Of a DNA stretch of 49,890 bases, positions 49,741 to 49,890 are shown piece after piece; the stretch's first letter is position 1, and every line of letters begins with the position of its first letter. The stretch lies in assembly GCA_015061745.1 (NCBI GenBank), contig SUWB01000021.1, positions 1 to 49,890 on the forward strand, written 5' to 3'. The notes under the pieces are model-generated. The model was not told the DNA's origin. It worked only from the letters and a program-made list of their open reading frames with translations, and made no database searches. The position numbers were made by a program, and so were the translations under genes. The stretch is from Lentisphaerota bacterium (lineage in GTDB: Bacteria; Verrucomicrobiota; Lentisphaeria; Victivallales; Victivallaceae).

Positions 49741-49890
49741 TTTTTACTCCTTATCAAAAGCCAGTTAGTGTCAAAATTCTTTAACACACATTCCTTTAAT
49801 TATTTGATAATCAATACATTAATTGCAAAAACTGCAATTTCCTTATATTTTTTTCTAAAAAAGGGTGACAAAAGAGCCACTTTGTTGTAA
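49741..49890. other. Upstream region of the ABC module
   Basis: An AT-rich stretch with TTGCAA at 49823 and TATATT at 49844 on the plus strand, separated by only 15 bp. This suggests a weak promoter for a gene outside the window. On the minus strand I find no good -10 box for the ABC module. Confidence 0.35.

Overview
The window looks like chromosomal DNA of a PVC-group bacterium, most likely a gut Lentisphaerota (Victivallis-like). The grounds are a pilus locus built like the Amuc_1098-1102 set of Akkermansia, a pseudopilin with the H-X9-DG signature common in Lentisphaerae and Planctomycetes, two large secreted DUF4838-type proteins, and an E. coli-like gene content otherwise. The assignment rests on recognised protein families, not on a search. 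No rRNA or tRNA gene was seen.

Left block (1-16.0 kb, all minus strand). Transcription runs right to left from a tpiA promoter near 12.16 kb through tpiA, secG and six pilus genes (Amuc_1102-like, a PilM/PilN fusion, Amuc_1100-like, Amuc_1099-like, and two different secretins) to a rho-independent terminator at 114-147. The 5' end of a class C group II intron sits directly after that terminator and runs off the window. Further upstream are two small lipoprotein genes, a 455-residue reading frame joining RsmE to a LysM lipoprotein, and a MATE exporter.

Middle block (16.0-27.7 kb). A SpoU-type rRNA/tRNA methyltransferase, a membrane-anchored TPR protein and a monofunctional AICAR transformylase lie on the minus strand. 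Divergent from them is what looks like a sugar-use region: a Gfo/Idh/MocA oxidoreductase, an alkaline-phosphatase-superfamily protein, an AraC regulator, a GH2 glycosidase, a pseudopilin and a secreted DUF4838/CBM9-like protein. The pseudopilin is the strangest object in the window. Its prepilin motif FTLIELLV occurs four times in one open frame, separated by hairpin-rich inserts whose lengths are all multiples of three.

Right block (27.8-49.9 kb). Central metabolism and housekeeping genes follow on the minus strand: GcvT-like, rpe, serS, a RpiB-GlyA fusion, a low-molecular-weight phosphatase, GNAT, icd, a second DUF4838 protein, pcnB and nadB. On the plus strand, behind a promoter overlapped by a 27-bp palindrome, come lnt and three tandem paralogues of a NodB-like 372-residue protein. 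The window closes with a minus-strand ABC export module (membrane protein, ATPase, permease).

Six to seven intergenic regions carry the same promoter layout, a TTGCAA-like -35 box, 16-17 bp, then TATATT, and many start codons sit in the context ATTATGG. Both look like properties of this genome.
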